From: Melastoma dodecandrum | Lineage: Eukaryota; Streptophyta; Magnoliopsida; Myrtales; Melastomataceae | Reading direction: 5' to 3' | Length of the DNA: 64,000 nt | NCBI GenBank assembly: GCA_029817715.1 | Contig: JARUPY010000471.1 | Span: 248,001 to 312,000, forward strand | Part shown: one piece after another, positions 34,818 through 46,931 of the stretch | Position numbering within the stretch: the first letter of the stretch is position 1 | Layout of the letters: each line of letters opens with the position of its first letter | The notes under the pieces: generated by a model | Seen by the model: only the letters and a program-made list of their open reading frames with translations | Databases searched by the model: none | What the model was told of the DNA's origin: nothing | Made by a program: the position numbers and the translations under genes

Positions 34818-37372
34818 TTATCGACATGTTTCCATCTTGAAACTGGGATCAACATAATCTTCTACCCTTCTCTTCATATACAAAATACAAGACAATACAT
34901 GTGTACACGGAATGCCATGTAATTCCCAAAATCTACAACTACAACTTCCAGCCTTTCGGTCAACTAAGAACCTATCTGATTCGGCTAAAGGCATTGACAC
35001 TTCAAATTTCTCAGTGATGGATGGTTTCACCACATGTCTAGCTGCAATTTCTTTCTTGCTCTCTATGTCTTCCCTGACATGTTGTGTGACTAAATCAGCT
35101 CTCTTAGCAGCAACCTTCTTCTTTTCTACTTGCCTCACCATTAAAAGACGTGTAATGCGCTCTAACATATCAATTAAAGGTAGTCTTCTAGCGGCAACAA
35201 TATAAGAGTTGAATGTTTAACACATGTTGTTACTATGTTTACCGCACTTGCTGAAAATGTTGAAAAAAGCTTACAGAAATGATGGGGACCTTGTTTTTGG
35301 AAATCTTCAGTAGCTTGGAGGGACCCGGGGACACCATCTCTTCCAAATTTCATTTCCTTTGTGGCAATGTTGAAGTCAACTTCGTTTGTACATTTTACGG
35401 CTTTGTAGAAATAACTCTTCAGGAATAGACCTCTATGCTTCACTTTTCAATTTTGGTAGATGTGTCTTGAACCGCTCCTTGACTCGACATCAGGTGCAAG
35501 AGTGTTAATGGCGTTCAACAAACCCCAAAAGAGAAAAACTCATCATTAGAAACAGCTATTTCAAATACTGAATTGACATAGAGTGCTAAACAGACCTTTT
35601 GTTGGTAATGAAAGTCCAACCATGCCCACTTCCAATATTCAATTCTTTGAAAAGTATTTCAATTGGGTACATGCCATCGTTCCTGTCACGTCCTACAACA
35701 GACAATAAGATTCCTCCAACTTTTGTATTTATGAAAGTTCCATTGAATCCCACAACATGTCTGCACCCTATGAAGGAGAGCAAGGGAGTTAGGGCAGTGT
35801 AGTTGACTGGACGGACGATTGATTGGTATGGTATGCTATTTCTTGATCTTCGACCCCCCAGCTCTAGACATGTAGTAATTGCAGAGGATTCAACCGACCG
35901 CCATCTCTTACAGGCAAGAGGGAATCAAAGCCTCAAATCCTATGAATAATCTACCAACTACGATAAATCCGCCAATCCACATGTGATGTGTGAACAATGA
36001 CAGTTGTGTCCCATAGTCAGTAGCTAGATATGGATAAGGCGGCATTGAATACATATGGTGAGCTCCAACAATGGAAGTGGTGTGTAGTCCTATGGATAAT
36101 GTTAAATCACAAGACAGCTCAAAACAACTCCCTGGATATCTGTTCTTCAGAGTAGCTAAATATGGTCGAAGCTTCTTGAAGTGATCATCCACTGAACCAA
36201 CCATCAATCCATCTACAATCCAGCATGCCTTGTAACACTTCATCAGTCCAACTTTAATCGTGTACTTGTTCATTACCTCCTCTTGAATTTCTTTCGCCGT
36301 GGCACCGACTCTTCTTATATTACCTTCCACGAACTGTTGAGCTAACCATTTGATAGTAACTGTTGAGCTAACCATTTTGCATGTTACGTGCACATGTGTG
36401 ACTGTTCAACACATTTTTTATAGCAAATAACCCATCATTCTTCAATTAAGATCCATAAACTCTCAAGGGACAGTCAGGTTCGTATACAGCCTCCTGCTTC
36501 ACTTTGGAACTTCGCCTCCACCATAAATTGAATCCATTAGCAATGGCATACCTCTGTATAGCATTATGCATCTGGCTTGGTGTCTCAAAACACATTCCAG
36601 GTTTGAACTTTATCTGCTTATGAACATAATGTGGATCATAGTTACTCAATTGAGATTTCAAGAGCTTCCTCTTGGATCCTATTGTGGTTGTACCATCGTC
36701 TGGAAGTATATCCTCATCTGACTTCTCATATTTAGATTCTTTTACCTCATCAGGTTCAATCACATTACTAACAGAACCTTCTATGTCCACATTAACAGCA
36801 CCACCAACCTCGGCAATTTTAGAATAAACTCCAGCCACCCTCTCCTGGACATCCACATCATGCATATCTAAGTCATGTTGTGGCTCTGAGCTACCCACAT
36901 CTCCTTCATCATTGTCAGAAAGCCTAATACTAATATCCTCATCACTATCAGAAAGAATTACAGAAATATCATGACTGGTGTCCTCATCCAATACTTCATT
37001 GTTAGATCTATTCTCTATCATTGTCCCTTCACAATAAATACTCATAGTTGAACCATCAGTCCAACCATCACACATCTCTACAACTTCCTTGTCACTTAAA
37101 ATTTCCTTCACACTATCATCTGGAAGAGCATACAACATCTTCTTCACACTGCAACCAGAATCGCCAACAAAGGCTACCAAGGTGAAATAGCCCATCAGAT
37201 TGCAGTCTATGTTTCCATATTTGAACACCTTACCACCAACGTACTCAAATCTGTTCCCCTGCGACACTACACCACATATATGCATGTCCATGGAAAAGCG
37301 CTTCATTCTGACCTGTCTACGATCAAGAACAGTTAGGTATTCGCAACAATCCCTTACATCAAACCCAAGCAA
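34818..37372 (-). pseudogene. MuDR-type transposase remnant of MULE 2
   Basis: Minus-strand pieces in order: an N-terminal MuDR domain with acidic linker (37372-36446; GYFTLVAFVGDSGCSVKKML, IKFKPGMCFETPSQMHNAIQ); a block at 36393-35908 ([18 protein letters not shown]); the catalytic-core start at 35783-35586 (CRHVVGFNGTFINTKVGGIL, LSVVGRDRND); CTNEVDFNIATKEM at about 35400; and a C-terminal block at 35168-34818 with a complete SWIM finger CSCRFWELHGIPCTH. The first catalytic Asp (GxDG) is Asn (codon 35742-35744), and blocks are out of frame with extraneous sequence at 35790-35910. Non-functional. Confidence 0.83.
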
Positions 37373-37789
37373 ACCCAGTTAAGAACCACTCCAGGAGGAA
37401 GCACAATGAAGGAATAAACAAACACAATCAACTTACCGGGAGGAAGCACAACGAAGGAATCGAGGAATGACAACCCACTCCGCCTGGAATCGCTGAAGAA
37501 TCGATTACTTCCAAATCACCAGCGTAGAAGAACCCTAACCCTAAACCCCCATTTCTTGATTTATTTCGTCCCTGATAGCCTGATAGTTTACGTAAGAATA
37601 ACAAAAATAATTAATGACACGTCAGATAATATATGGTTTAACGTCGATAGGGTAACAGCTATTACGAATAGGGCCAAATCCAAAAGTAAAATCGAAATAA
37701 GGTCAAAGTCAAAACTTTTTAAACGATATGCCAAAACGTAAAGTTGGCCTATTAGTGGGGTAAAATATCAATAATTTACCTAGTAGTAG

Positions 37790-38714
37790 TAGTAGAAGGG
37801 TGATATGAAGAAAGGATCAGACAGACTCTTTTACATACAAGACTAAAACAAAGACTCTGCTTCCATCTTCTTCCCTTTCCTTTTCTCATGGAAATTGGCC
37901 TTTAAATTATCATATTTATTTTTTTAAAAAAATTCCACTAGGCTTTGTGGGGAAAAGACAAGAATAAGGAATGGGAACACACAAATTCTTTTTCCCACTC
38001 TATTAAAAAAAAGTCAAAAAAACCCACTTAGTACCTTCCAAACTTATATTTGCGTGGCTTGGATTCTTATATCATATTATCAAATTTTCTATGACTCGGA
38101 CCTTATGACTTTTGAGTTTTGGACGTACACAATAATTCATTCGCGGGCTACATCGATTTTTCCAATTAGCTTTTTTTCTTTGGCACGAATGTTCTTTATC
38201 TGAAAATCGAAAAAAATAATCCGTAGATTCTATTAACATGATTAAGTTTTATATAAAAAATAATAGTATGAATCTTACTATATGAATCTATCTTATTAAA
38301 AAAAAAGAGAACATCAAAGACATTTTGGTAGGAACAAAAACATGTGTTAAGTTTAAGTCAGTCCCAAGGCATATGCTTAGAGTGCAAGCAAATACGTGCC
38401 AGTATCAGACGCCACAACAACGTGTCAACTGCAAGGAAATGTCTTTGTTTCGATGTGACGATGAAATGGACCGCGAGCTCGAATTCCCCGATTGGACCGA
38501 AAGCAGTGCTGTATGGAGAGTAGATGCCCGGGAAGATCAGTAGGCGCCTTTGAAAGAAGACAATCTGAGCTAACTAACTATATTTCCGTAGCAAAGTCTC
38601 TTCGTCCTGTCGTCACTTGTTTGCCCACAAACATTCCTCCTAAACACGACATCAGACTATTACAATAGTAACTACTCTCAACATGTCTGTCAACCCTACA
38701 GAAGAAAGTTTTGG
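37790..38714. other. Upstream region of the MYB gene
   Basis: AT-rich sequence with no supported gene; presumably promoter sequence of the MYB at 38797. Confidence 0.4.
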
Positions 38715-38724
38715 TTTATAAATA
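38715..38724 (+). promoter_or_regulatory. TATA box of the MYB20/43/85-like gene
   Basis: TTTATAAATA lies about 75 bp before the start codon, preceded by GTTTTGG and followed by a short leader. The spacing allows a normal short 5' untranslated region. Confidence 0.6.
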
Positions 38725-38796
38725 CGGGTGGTAAGTTGGTCGATCGTGATCAACATCATGAAACCCTGAAGGTTACTATTTATTGTTCATTTTGAG

Positions 38797-39498
38797 ATGG
38801 GTAGGCGACCTTGTTGCGAGAAGATCGGGTTGAAGAAAGGGCCGTGGACCGCCAACGAAGACAGGAAGCTCGTCACCTTCTTGCTCAACAACGGGCAATG
38901 TTGCTGGAGGGCTGTCCCCAAACTCGCTGGTATAAATGAACCGAAGCTCGATGAATGGTGGTATTGTTTTATTGGTCGAAGGAACGGTCGGTCTGTAACT
39001 TTCTTGTTTATAGGGTTGCTGAGGTGTGGGAAGAGTTGCCGGCTTCGGTGGAGGAATTACCTGAGGCCGGACTTGAAGAGGGGGCTGCTGTCCGAGTCCG
39101 AGGAGAAGCTGGTGATCGATTTACACTCCCAGATGGGCAACAGGTGGTCGAAGATCGCGTCGCATCTGCCGGGGAGGACAGACAACGAGATCAAGAACCA
39201 CTGGAACACTCACATCAAGAAGAAGCTCAGGAAGATGGGGAACAATCCCATGACTCACGAACCGATTCGTGATCGTCAAGATCATCCGCAGCCCGAGATT
39301 CAAGCTTCCAAGTCAGACTGCCCTCAGACAAACCCCATGTCCCCTTCCTCCCCATCGACGTCTTTGCCATCGACTACGACCATCCCAAGCAGCGGGAACA
39401 CATTCGACGACCTAGCGATGTTGTTCCCGGACGACGACGAGATGATGACGATGATGACGGGTTTCTGGGGCGGGGAGGAGTCTTTCAGGTGGGAATGA
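38797..39498 (+). CDS. R2R3-MYB transcription factor, MYB20/43/85-like (secondary-wall type)
   Basis: Two exons, 38797-38929 and 39014-39498, encode 205 residues. The N-terminus [20 protein letters not shown] leads into R2 (Trp residues in [28 protein letters not shown]). R3 follows ([54 protein letters not shown]). The RGLLSE...KLVIDLH and [15 protein letters not shown] patterns resemble the MYB20/MYB43/MYB42/MYB85 group, whose Arabidopsis members regulate lignin and phenylalanine supply in secondary walls. The C-terminus is short, Pro/Ser/Thr-rich and then acidic ([13 protein letters not shown]), a plausible activation domain. The 84-bp intron sits at the conserved R2 position after PKLAG. 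It has no stop and a length divisible by three, so an unspliced read-through ORF exists. Confidence 0.9.
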   Translation: MGRRPCCEKIGLKKGPWTANEDRKLVTFLLNNGQCCWRAVPKLAGINEPKLDEWWYCFIGRRNGRSVTFLFIGLLRCGKSCRLRWRNYLRPDLKRGLLSESEEKLVIDLHSQMGNRWSKIASHLPGRTDNEIKNHWNTHIKKKLRKMGNNPMTHEPIRDRQDHPQPEIQASKSDCPQTNPMSPSSPSTSLPSTTTIPSSGNTFDDLAMLFPDDDEMMTMMTGFWGGEESFRWE

Positions 39499-41472
39499 TC
39501 GAGATTCGGCTTTATCCGGAGTTCTATGGCGCACGCCAATTGACCCCCGATGGAATCATGCGGCATGGAGGAAATACCGATGTACATACAGCAAAAGAAC
39601 AAACAGGGAAACATTGTTCAAATTTTTAAAGAATTTATCATCTTCTTGTTTGTTATGACATGAACGAACTTGTCATAAAGGTTGATGTAATAAGACTGGA
39701 AAAACTCTACGACTTGATAAAAAATAATATCACATCAGTTGTGCTCAAATAACTCTTTCTTAAATGAAATTGGGTGTGATATAGCCATCGGCAATACTCC
39801 ATCCATCCATCGTACATAAGCAGGCTTTTGTTATTTCGAAGCAACATAATTTTTAATTTCTCATCCTTATAATTTAATTATAAACTTAATTTTAACGTGA
39901 AAATCTGAAGTCGTAGTTGATATCACCGATAAAAAAAATTAAAACCTAAAACTTACTAGATATATATTCGAAAACCTACCGATTACGGATTTTAGCCATA
40001 CTGCTCATCCCTGCTTTCGGCCGACTAAAATAAGAAAAAAAGAACGAAAATCATCAAGTCTGTTTAGTGGTAATGAAGTCATATAATTATTTTGTCTGAA
40101 TGGTGGAGAAAGTAGCGCATCAAAGGGTGACTTCACCTCACACGTCACCAATGCGACAAGGTGAATGTGAATCCGTTTTTTCCTTTCTTTAAAAACGCAC
40201 TACTTCTTCCGAGTCAGCAATGTCTGACTCATGTAATAAGATCAGGTGTTTTAACCCAAAAAAACAAAGTCAATTGCATGACTAATGCTACCGTCGTACC
40301 GTGTAAACATTCACATGCCAGACAGTGGAATAAAATAAAGTCAAAGATCTTCACAATCTCACTCGATCGTCCAGGTACGCGTCCACTTAATAATTTAGGT
40401 GGAGAAGAGGTACCTATGCAAACAAATTTATAGGGATTTTGTACATTTATGTAGGTTCATCCTAAGATCGTACAATTCATGATGATACGGGTGGATAAAG
40501 TTCATCAAGGTAAGACGCGGTTGTTTGAGACCTACCCAAGCGCGGCAGCCCTTTGGGCGCCGTGGGGGTGGTGGGTTTCGACGAGACGTTACCAATCCAA
40601 ACAAAAACAACACTCCCATGTTTGCAGCCGTGTTCTAGTTTTCAGCTTTCATGGTTGGTGCCTTATCTTGAAACACGGATCGGGTCCAGTTGGCCTGGAC
40701 CGACTAAATGGGCCGGACCGTTGCTGGGCGGACGCCTGTTCCCCTGGCCGATCGAACAAGAGTTTTGGTCGTCGACACGAAATGATCAGATCCCACGTCA
40801 CTGCCTCAATTCACCGAGCGTCACGGTCGTGTTTTATGCGTAGATTGAATCTCGCGCGGCACCTGGGCTGACACTGATAATTCTTCAAACCGTTTTTTTT
40901 TTAATTTTTTTTTTTAAAAACAACCGCGTATTTCCGTATAACGCAGTTATAAATGATCAGTGTTGTCTCGGTTCAATCACATATATATTGTTGCTAGTAA
41001 AAAAAAGAAAGGATCCAGTTTAAATTGGATTCCTTATCAGCCGTCCGATCCACTTTCCATCGGAAGCCCCAGTCTGTCTCCCTCTCCTTCCCCCCGTCTC
41101 TGTGTCAGAGTGTCCTTTTTCTTTTCTTTTTCGGTTTTGATCTTATTCATCACCCACCGAAAAAGTGAATAATATTCATCTTCTCTTTCCTTTCCTTTTT
41201 ATCTTCGTTTTGTTATTCTTTTTTCGTCGGATATTTGTTTTGCGTTAGAAAATGATAATTATAATTTTTATAAGAGTATTTACATAATGAGTATGATTTT
41301 GTTATTACACTGTCGAGAGCACTCCTGCCCTTCAGCTTGTAGTCTTTCTTGTCTCAGCCGATACACTTTTTGCCCTTCACTCACTCCCCCCCCCTCTTCA
41401 GTTCTGCCTCGTTGTCTCCATTTGGGGTTTCGGTTCTCCCAGGGGACACTTCTTTACTTTAAGGTGGATTCT
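39499..41472. other. Intergenic region between MYB and GH17 genes
   Basis: No gene is recognised. The segment 40480-40870 is GC-rich but its ORFs show no family motif. 41040-41470 is CT-rich leader-like sequence before the GH17 start (CTCCCTCTCC, TTTCCTTTCC), and probably holds its promoter and 5' leader. Confidence 0.4.
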
Positions 41473-43498
41473 ATGGCTGCTTCTGCTTCTTCTGTTGTTC
41501 TCCTCCTCATCCTCGCCCTGCTTCTTGTGGGTTGTACTGTTGTTACCGCTGATGAAGGCAAGTTTGTCCCAACTCTTTATCTTTTGTCTGAATCATGTGG
41601 GTCTTGTGCTTCAATTTGTTCCCGTTACTTCCTGTGGTTGGGTTGGGGGTTGGATTGGGATGGGGTAGTTGTGATTTTGGGTATTGAGTTTTTCTTTGAG
41701 TGTTTAGGACTCTGGGCATTTGGTTTGCCGTGAGTTGTCTTTGTGACTTAAATCCTCCTGGCTCCGAACTCATGGCAGTTTTAGAGGACTCGGCCTCTCG
41801 TTTCTATTGCCTGATTATTGAAATGTAGGTGCCCTCGTAAGTAGTATGTGGCGGTGTTTCGGTAAACTTAGGATGGAGAAGTTTGCGGTGTTTTTTGTTA
41901 ATCTGATCTTGATGAGTGATCATATCGACTTATCAAAGTGTTGGCGTTGTCTATCCTTCAGGTGCTTTCGTCGGTGTTAATATCGGAACTGATCTGTCCG
42001 ACATGCCTAACCCTACTCAAGTTGTGGCTTTGCTCAAGTCCCAGAACATCAGACACATCCGGCTATATGATGCCGATCGGGGAATGCTAGTCGCACTGGC
42101 CAACTCTGGTATTCAGGTCATGGTTTCGGTCCCCAACGAACAAATACTTGGAGTTGGTCAGTCTAACTCGACCGCAGCCAATTGGGTATCCCAGAATGTG
42201 GTCGCCCACTACCCCGCGACCAACATCACTGCTATTGCTGTTGGCTCCGATGTTCTGACCTCCCTCCCGAATGCAGCCCCTATCCTGGTTAATGCCCTCA
42301 AGTTCATCCACTCGGCTCTCGTGGCATCGAATCTTGACCGGGAAATCAAAGTGTCAACACCCCTCTCCTCGTCGCTAATACTCGATCCTTTCCCGCCGTC
42401 TAATGCATTCTTCAACAAGTCCCTGAGTACCGTGTTGGTTCCGATGCTGAGCTTCTTACAGACGACCAGTTCGTACCTGATGCTGAATGTTTATCCTTAC
42501 TATGACTACATGCAGTCGAATGGGCTTATCCTCTTGGATTATGCACTGTTCAAGCCTCTCCCGTCGAACAAAGAAGCCGTGGACCCAAACACGCTTCTTC
42601 ACTACACAAATGTCTTCGACGCAGCCGTGGATGCTGCATATTTCGCGATGTCATATCTGAATTTCACCAATGTTCCAGTCGTGGTGACCGAGTCGGGGTG
42701 GCCATCAAAAGGAGACTCAAATGAACCAGATGCAACAATGGATAATGCCAACACATACAACAGCAACTTGATCAGGCATATCCTGAACAATACTGGGACT
42801 CCGAAGCACCCCGGTATAGCAGTGAGCACCTACATCTATGAGCTGTACAATGAGGATGCAAAATCTGGACCCATCTCGGAGAAGAACTGGGGATTATTTG
42901 ATCAAAATGGTAGGCCCATATATATTCTGCACTTGACAGGATCAGGATCGGTACTGGCAAACGACACAACAAACCAAACCTATTGCACGGCAAGGGAAGA
43001 TGCAGACCCGAAAATGCTACAGGCCGCTTTGGATTGGGCTTGCGGTGCTGGCAAAGTTGATTGCTCTCCTTTGATGCAGGGAGAGCCATGTTACGAGCCC
43101 GACACCGTCGCTGCACACGCAACATATGCGTTCGACACATACTACCATCAGACTGGGAAGGCTCCAGGGAGCTGTGATTTCAACGGGGTCGCTGCTGTCA
43201 CCACGACAGATCCGAGCCACGACACGTGCTTGTTTAACAGAAGGTAACTGTTCTTCATTACTGACAATGAATGCCTGCCGAAATCGATCTATATTCCTTG
43301 CGACATAATTAATAAATCTGCATTTGCTCTTCTGTCAGCAGCAGCGTCGGGACGAATGGAACTTTGAGTAACGTCACCGCTCCGTCTATAAATTCCACGG
43401 GCTCGGCATCTGATGTCGGTTTTCCATACCAAGGCAGCAGTATCCAGACCTTGTTATGGCTGCTAGCAACGGTTTTGACTGCTCTGCTGATGTTGTAG
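41473..43498 (+). CDS. GPI-anchored GH17 beta-1,3-glucanase-like protein with X8 (CBM43) domain
   Basis: Three exons, 41473-41557, 41962-43243 and 43339-43498, give 508 residues in frame. A signal peptide (MAASASSVVLLLILALLLVG) is followed by the GH17 barrel from about residue 29 (GAFVGVNIGTDLSDMPNPTQ, HIRLYDADRGMLVALANSGI, LMLNVYPYYDYM). The nucleophile Glu is present in VVVTESGWPSKGD (about residue 272). The X8 carbohydrate-binding module starts at YCTARED, with CGAGKVDCSPL and CYEPDTVAAHATYAFDTYY. The C-terminus is a Ser/Thr-rich linker plus a hydrophobic tail (LLWLLATVLTALLML), a GPI signal. The protein should act at the cell surface or plasmodesmata on callose. The proton-donor position reads AVGSDV instead of AVG[N/S]EV (Asp125). 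Intron 1 has a GC donor (AAG|GCAAGT). Confidence 0.93.
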
Positions 43499-44785
43499 GC
43501 TGGTGGTGTGTTCAGTGCGTAGAGGTAGTAAGATTAGGGAAGCCAGTTTAAAGTCATTGATGTTTAGATCATTGTTAGATTCATTTCGGCCGCCAACCCC
43601 GGCTAACGGGGGTCTGACTGGAGGACGCAAAATGCTCGGGTCGAATTTTGCCGGGAGCGGGGAATGTTGGTTTTGGACTGCATTCTTTGAGTGCTTGAAA
43701 ATTGTAATGGTTATGCGCTTGAAATGAGAGATGGATGTCAAGCATTTTTTGGCCTTAGGTGGTAAAAGCTCTGGTTTTTGTTCATAACAACTTATAACAA
43801 CCTAAGGACTACTGATGAAATACGTAATAATTTATTGAAATAAAATTGCTCTTGTTAAGGAAATCTGAAGGTTTATGTTCCGACCACCTATAAATAACCT
43901 GCCTAGGTTGCCCCAATTAGTCTCGCATGGAAGAAACCCTAATTCCGATGGCAGCCGCCAATCGGCCTTCATCGTGGGAAAAATCTCCCTCCTTTTGACT
44001 CGCCCCGGTCGTTTCTTTCGGTTTTATAAGCTGGGTTTTCGTTCGATCTGGGAAAGGTTCAATCTTTTGTTGTACTGGGTTATTATTACAGGCATCGGCT
44101 TGATTCCTTATGATCTTCTCTATCTCAAGGAATACGAAATGATGCGATAGGAATCACTAGGCACCTCTGGACATGCTGCTCCCTTTTGATTTTTTTGTGT
44201 GTGTTGTTGGAGTAATCGCATTTTCTCGGAGGTTCCACATTCAGATCATACATTTTCTTTTTGGAATCCCGATTTCTCCCAAAATTGATCGGATTTTTTT
44301 GTCAGTTAAGGTTTAATCGAATGATGGGTTTGAAGGCGACGCTCGATGATGATTGTTTTTGCTTTAACCACACCAAAGAGTGACCGGGGGTGGTGCGGAA
44401 TTGTCGGTGTTTTTGCTTGAGGTGCTGTCATGTGATCGTGCTTCTTGTGCTTGGTTGCCTGTAAAGACTCCTTTCTCTAATGGTTTACCGGGTCGAACGC
44501 CCCTTTAGAGATTGGAAGAACATGTGGCCAAGCTAAAGAAACATCCTGTGAGCTTAAAGACAGATAATTCTGGTCGCCTTTTGTGGTGTTACTCATGTGG
44601 AAAACTTTGGCCTTTCGACCGAGAGCATGCCGCCCATTCTTGATTCTTAACTGGTTTCACAAATTAATTTCTGCTGCTTATCTTGAGTACATATGGACAT
44701 TTTACTCATTGTCCCAACCTTAATAATTTGTTCGATTCATTTCTCACCCACTTATCTTGGATGAAGAGTGATTGTGGTGTGTATG
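43499..44785. other. Convergent intergenic region
   Basis: Holds the 3' untranslated regions of the GH17 gene (plus) and the GDSL gene (minus). The ORF at 43875-44150 shows no family motif and I do not call a gene. Confidence 0.4.
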
Positions 44786-46257
44786 CTAATGAGGGGCTGG
44801 TGCGGATGCAAACAGGTTAGAGAAGAGTTTATCTGCCAGCACTTGATTAGCTGCATCCGTTGGATGAAAAGCATCCCAGAAGACAAACTCATGTCGATTC
44901 TTGCACAGCTTGGAGTTCGGCAAGCACAGACCGCCTACTTCAGTGTCCACGTTGCAGCACGAGGAGTTGGAGACCTTAAATCCTGTCAATTATAACCGGG
45001 CAAAGTTCAGCTTTAGTTCTGACTTTTCCATACCGTAGTGTAGGAAATTAAGTTTGCCCACCATATGTGTCAGCATTCTCGATCAAGTCCAGGACATCCT
45101 GGTATGTGTCTGCAAATACAAACTTTGCCATCGGAAGCCGGCCGTTCAGAGTGGTCATTAGCTTCTGCACCCTGGCATTGAATTGCAACACCCATTGATT
45201 GACTTTCTTCAAGCAGCTTCCCATTGTAGACTTCACCCTTTGAGATGGGATGCAACCCAGTGGTCCCAGCCCGTGGAAGACTATCTTGCGCGCCCCGAGC
45301 ATGTGAAGTTGCTGCCATAAATTAGGAGCGTGAAGTCACTCGTAACATCGTTAGGGTAACCTCTATGACCTCTTGAACTCTTGGTGTCATCTCATCTCAA
45401 ACTACTCACTGTGAGTTGCTTGTCCAATGTGTTGATCAAGAGTTCCAAGAACTCATCGTGACTGTACTGCTGGCCGTCTGGTAAGAAAGGCTGCAGGAAA
45501 TTGTTCACGTAATCGTTGCTCCCTGAAAACCACAAAAATTAAATTTAATCTCCAAATTGCAATGCCATTTCATTTGTTAGTCAATATTTATACCGATGCC
45601 GATGAAGTAGATTGCTTTATTGCACAGAGCTGCTGTTGCCGCCTCGCCGATTTTTCCCTTGATTGCTTGTCTGGTCTTGTTGAAGTAATTTATCTGATCA
45701 TCAAATGATAGCCGCTGTATCTGAAGGCAGTAAATGTCATGAAATGAATTTATGGTTATCTGGAATTATCACGTCATTCTCAACTAATGAATGCATTCTT
45801 ACAAAATAGAGTCCAGTCTCGTTGAGAATCCCGGCTCCCCCTGATGCATAGTTTACCCCTTGCAGGAGTGCATCGTCATCAGGTGCCAACGACAGGAACG
45901 GTGGTGGTGGCGGAATCCCCATCTTTGCGGCTACAACATGATGTGAATGACCAAAAATTGATACGAATGCAATCTGACAGAATAAAATCAACGAAGCTGA
46001 TGAAGGAATCAGGTGTTACAGATGATGTCGCCTATGGTTCGGCCATTGGTAAATCTCCCGGTGGCCTTCCCATTTTCGTAATCGACGCCGTACCATGGAA
46101 AATCCGACCTTGCCAGGGAGTACTGCAGGTAATTGTTATTCCCAACCTCTGTCAGGGAGTCGCCAAACACAAACGTCACGGCCGATCCTAAACAGGACCA
46201 TGCCTCCCAAGCGAGAGCAAGTGTGAAAATCGCCCAAATCTTCTGGGATGTCGGCAT
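44786..46257 (-). CDS. GDSL esterase/lipase (SGNH hydrolase)
   Basis: Six exons on the minus strand: 46257-46020, 45930-45803, 45720-45594, 45522-45410, 45311-45062 and 44982-44786. They total 1,053 bases, 350 residues, with consistent phases. The start [20 protein letters not shown] begins a signal peptide. Block I has the catalytic Ser in [34 protein letters not shown] and [16 protein letters not shown] follow. The oxyanion-hole Gly lies in ASGGAGI and the Asn in [25 protein letters not shown] and the final Asp-His pair ([19 protein letters not shown]) complete the SGNH set. The family hydrolyses esters or acts on cutin and lipids in the wall; the substrate is not predictable. Upstream in-frame codons exist to 46512, but the signal peptide fixes the start at 46257. 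Confidence 0.93.
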
Positions 46258-46931
46258 TTCTGAAGAAAGAATTGTCCCAAGTGTGAATTCCACCTCCGCG
46301 ACTTGACCATCATCACTGGAAAGGGCTGTTCTTATAGTCCGGGGATGGATGGATGGAATTTCGTGGCGTGCCCAGACGTGCAATGCGATTGGGGAAACAA
46401 GTCCAAGAAGTTGGTGAAATCTTCCATGACCCAGAGATGTTTGCTTGAAGTTGGCGCTTCTTAGTTTGGCAGCTACTACTTCAGACAAGCAGTTGGCCAA
46501 CTCTTTTACCATATTTTAGTAGAGCAAGAAGAAAAGGAATGCAATTGGGAATTCTGATCTCGTGGTTCTGACCATGGCGCTTAACACGAAAGAAGGGATT
46601 TCATACAAATTTTTCTGAGGCTGTTCCCTTCTCTTTTCACATACACTTAACCGTCAGCATCTGTTCCCAAAGACCTCTCTAGCAAGTTATTGAGTGGGTG
46701 TCACGTTTGGACTAATCTTCCGTGTAGAAACGGAAGGATTTGGAGAAACGACATTGATTGTGATGAAGGCCTCATGTTGAATTGCTTAAATTTTATATGA
46801 TCTCAAAGTTCGAATAAGATCCTAGCTACAGAAGGATCAGGTAGGAATGATCCGCCAACAATCAATTGGCCGGCGACGCTGTCATTGTCATTGCTGAGAG
46901 GCCATGGAACCTAAGGGAGGATTTCGCGATC
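46258..46931. other. GDSL promoter and GASA 3' region
   Basis: No gene is seen. The sequence separates two minus-strand genes and should contain the promoter and leader of the GDSL gene and the 3' end of the GASA transcript. Confidence 0.4.

Larger units (their letters stand above)
33751..37780. mobile_element. Mutator-like element (MULE 2), related to MULE 1
   Basis: The left end reads GGCAAATTATCGATATTTGA and the reverse complement of the right end reads GGTAAATTATTGATATTTTA. Inverted similarity extends about 140 bp through TTTACGTTTTG and TTATTTCGATTTTACTTTTG. The termini resemble those of MULE 1 (GGCCAAATTATCAAATTT). Flanking 9-mers are TTATTATTA (left) and TAGTAGTAG (right), both microsatellite, so the target duplication is uncertain. 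The interior carries a decayed MuDR transposase on the minus strand and a GRF-finger trace on the plus strand. Confidence 0.85.

Noticed and set aside
38797..39498. Single 233-residue MYB ORF without intron
   Set aside because: The read-through inserts 28 residues into R2 at the exact conserved MYB intron position, and good GT/AG sites are present there, so the two-exon model is preferred.
40479..40871. GC-rich ORF of 130 codons between the MYB and GH17 genes
   Set aside because: Overlapping ORFs in several frames and no motif; GC content alone explains the open frames.
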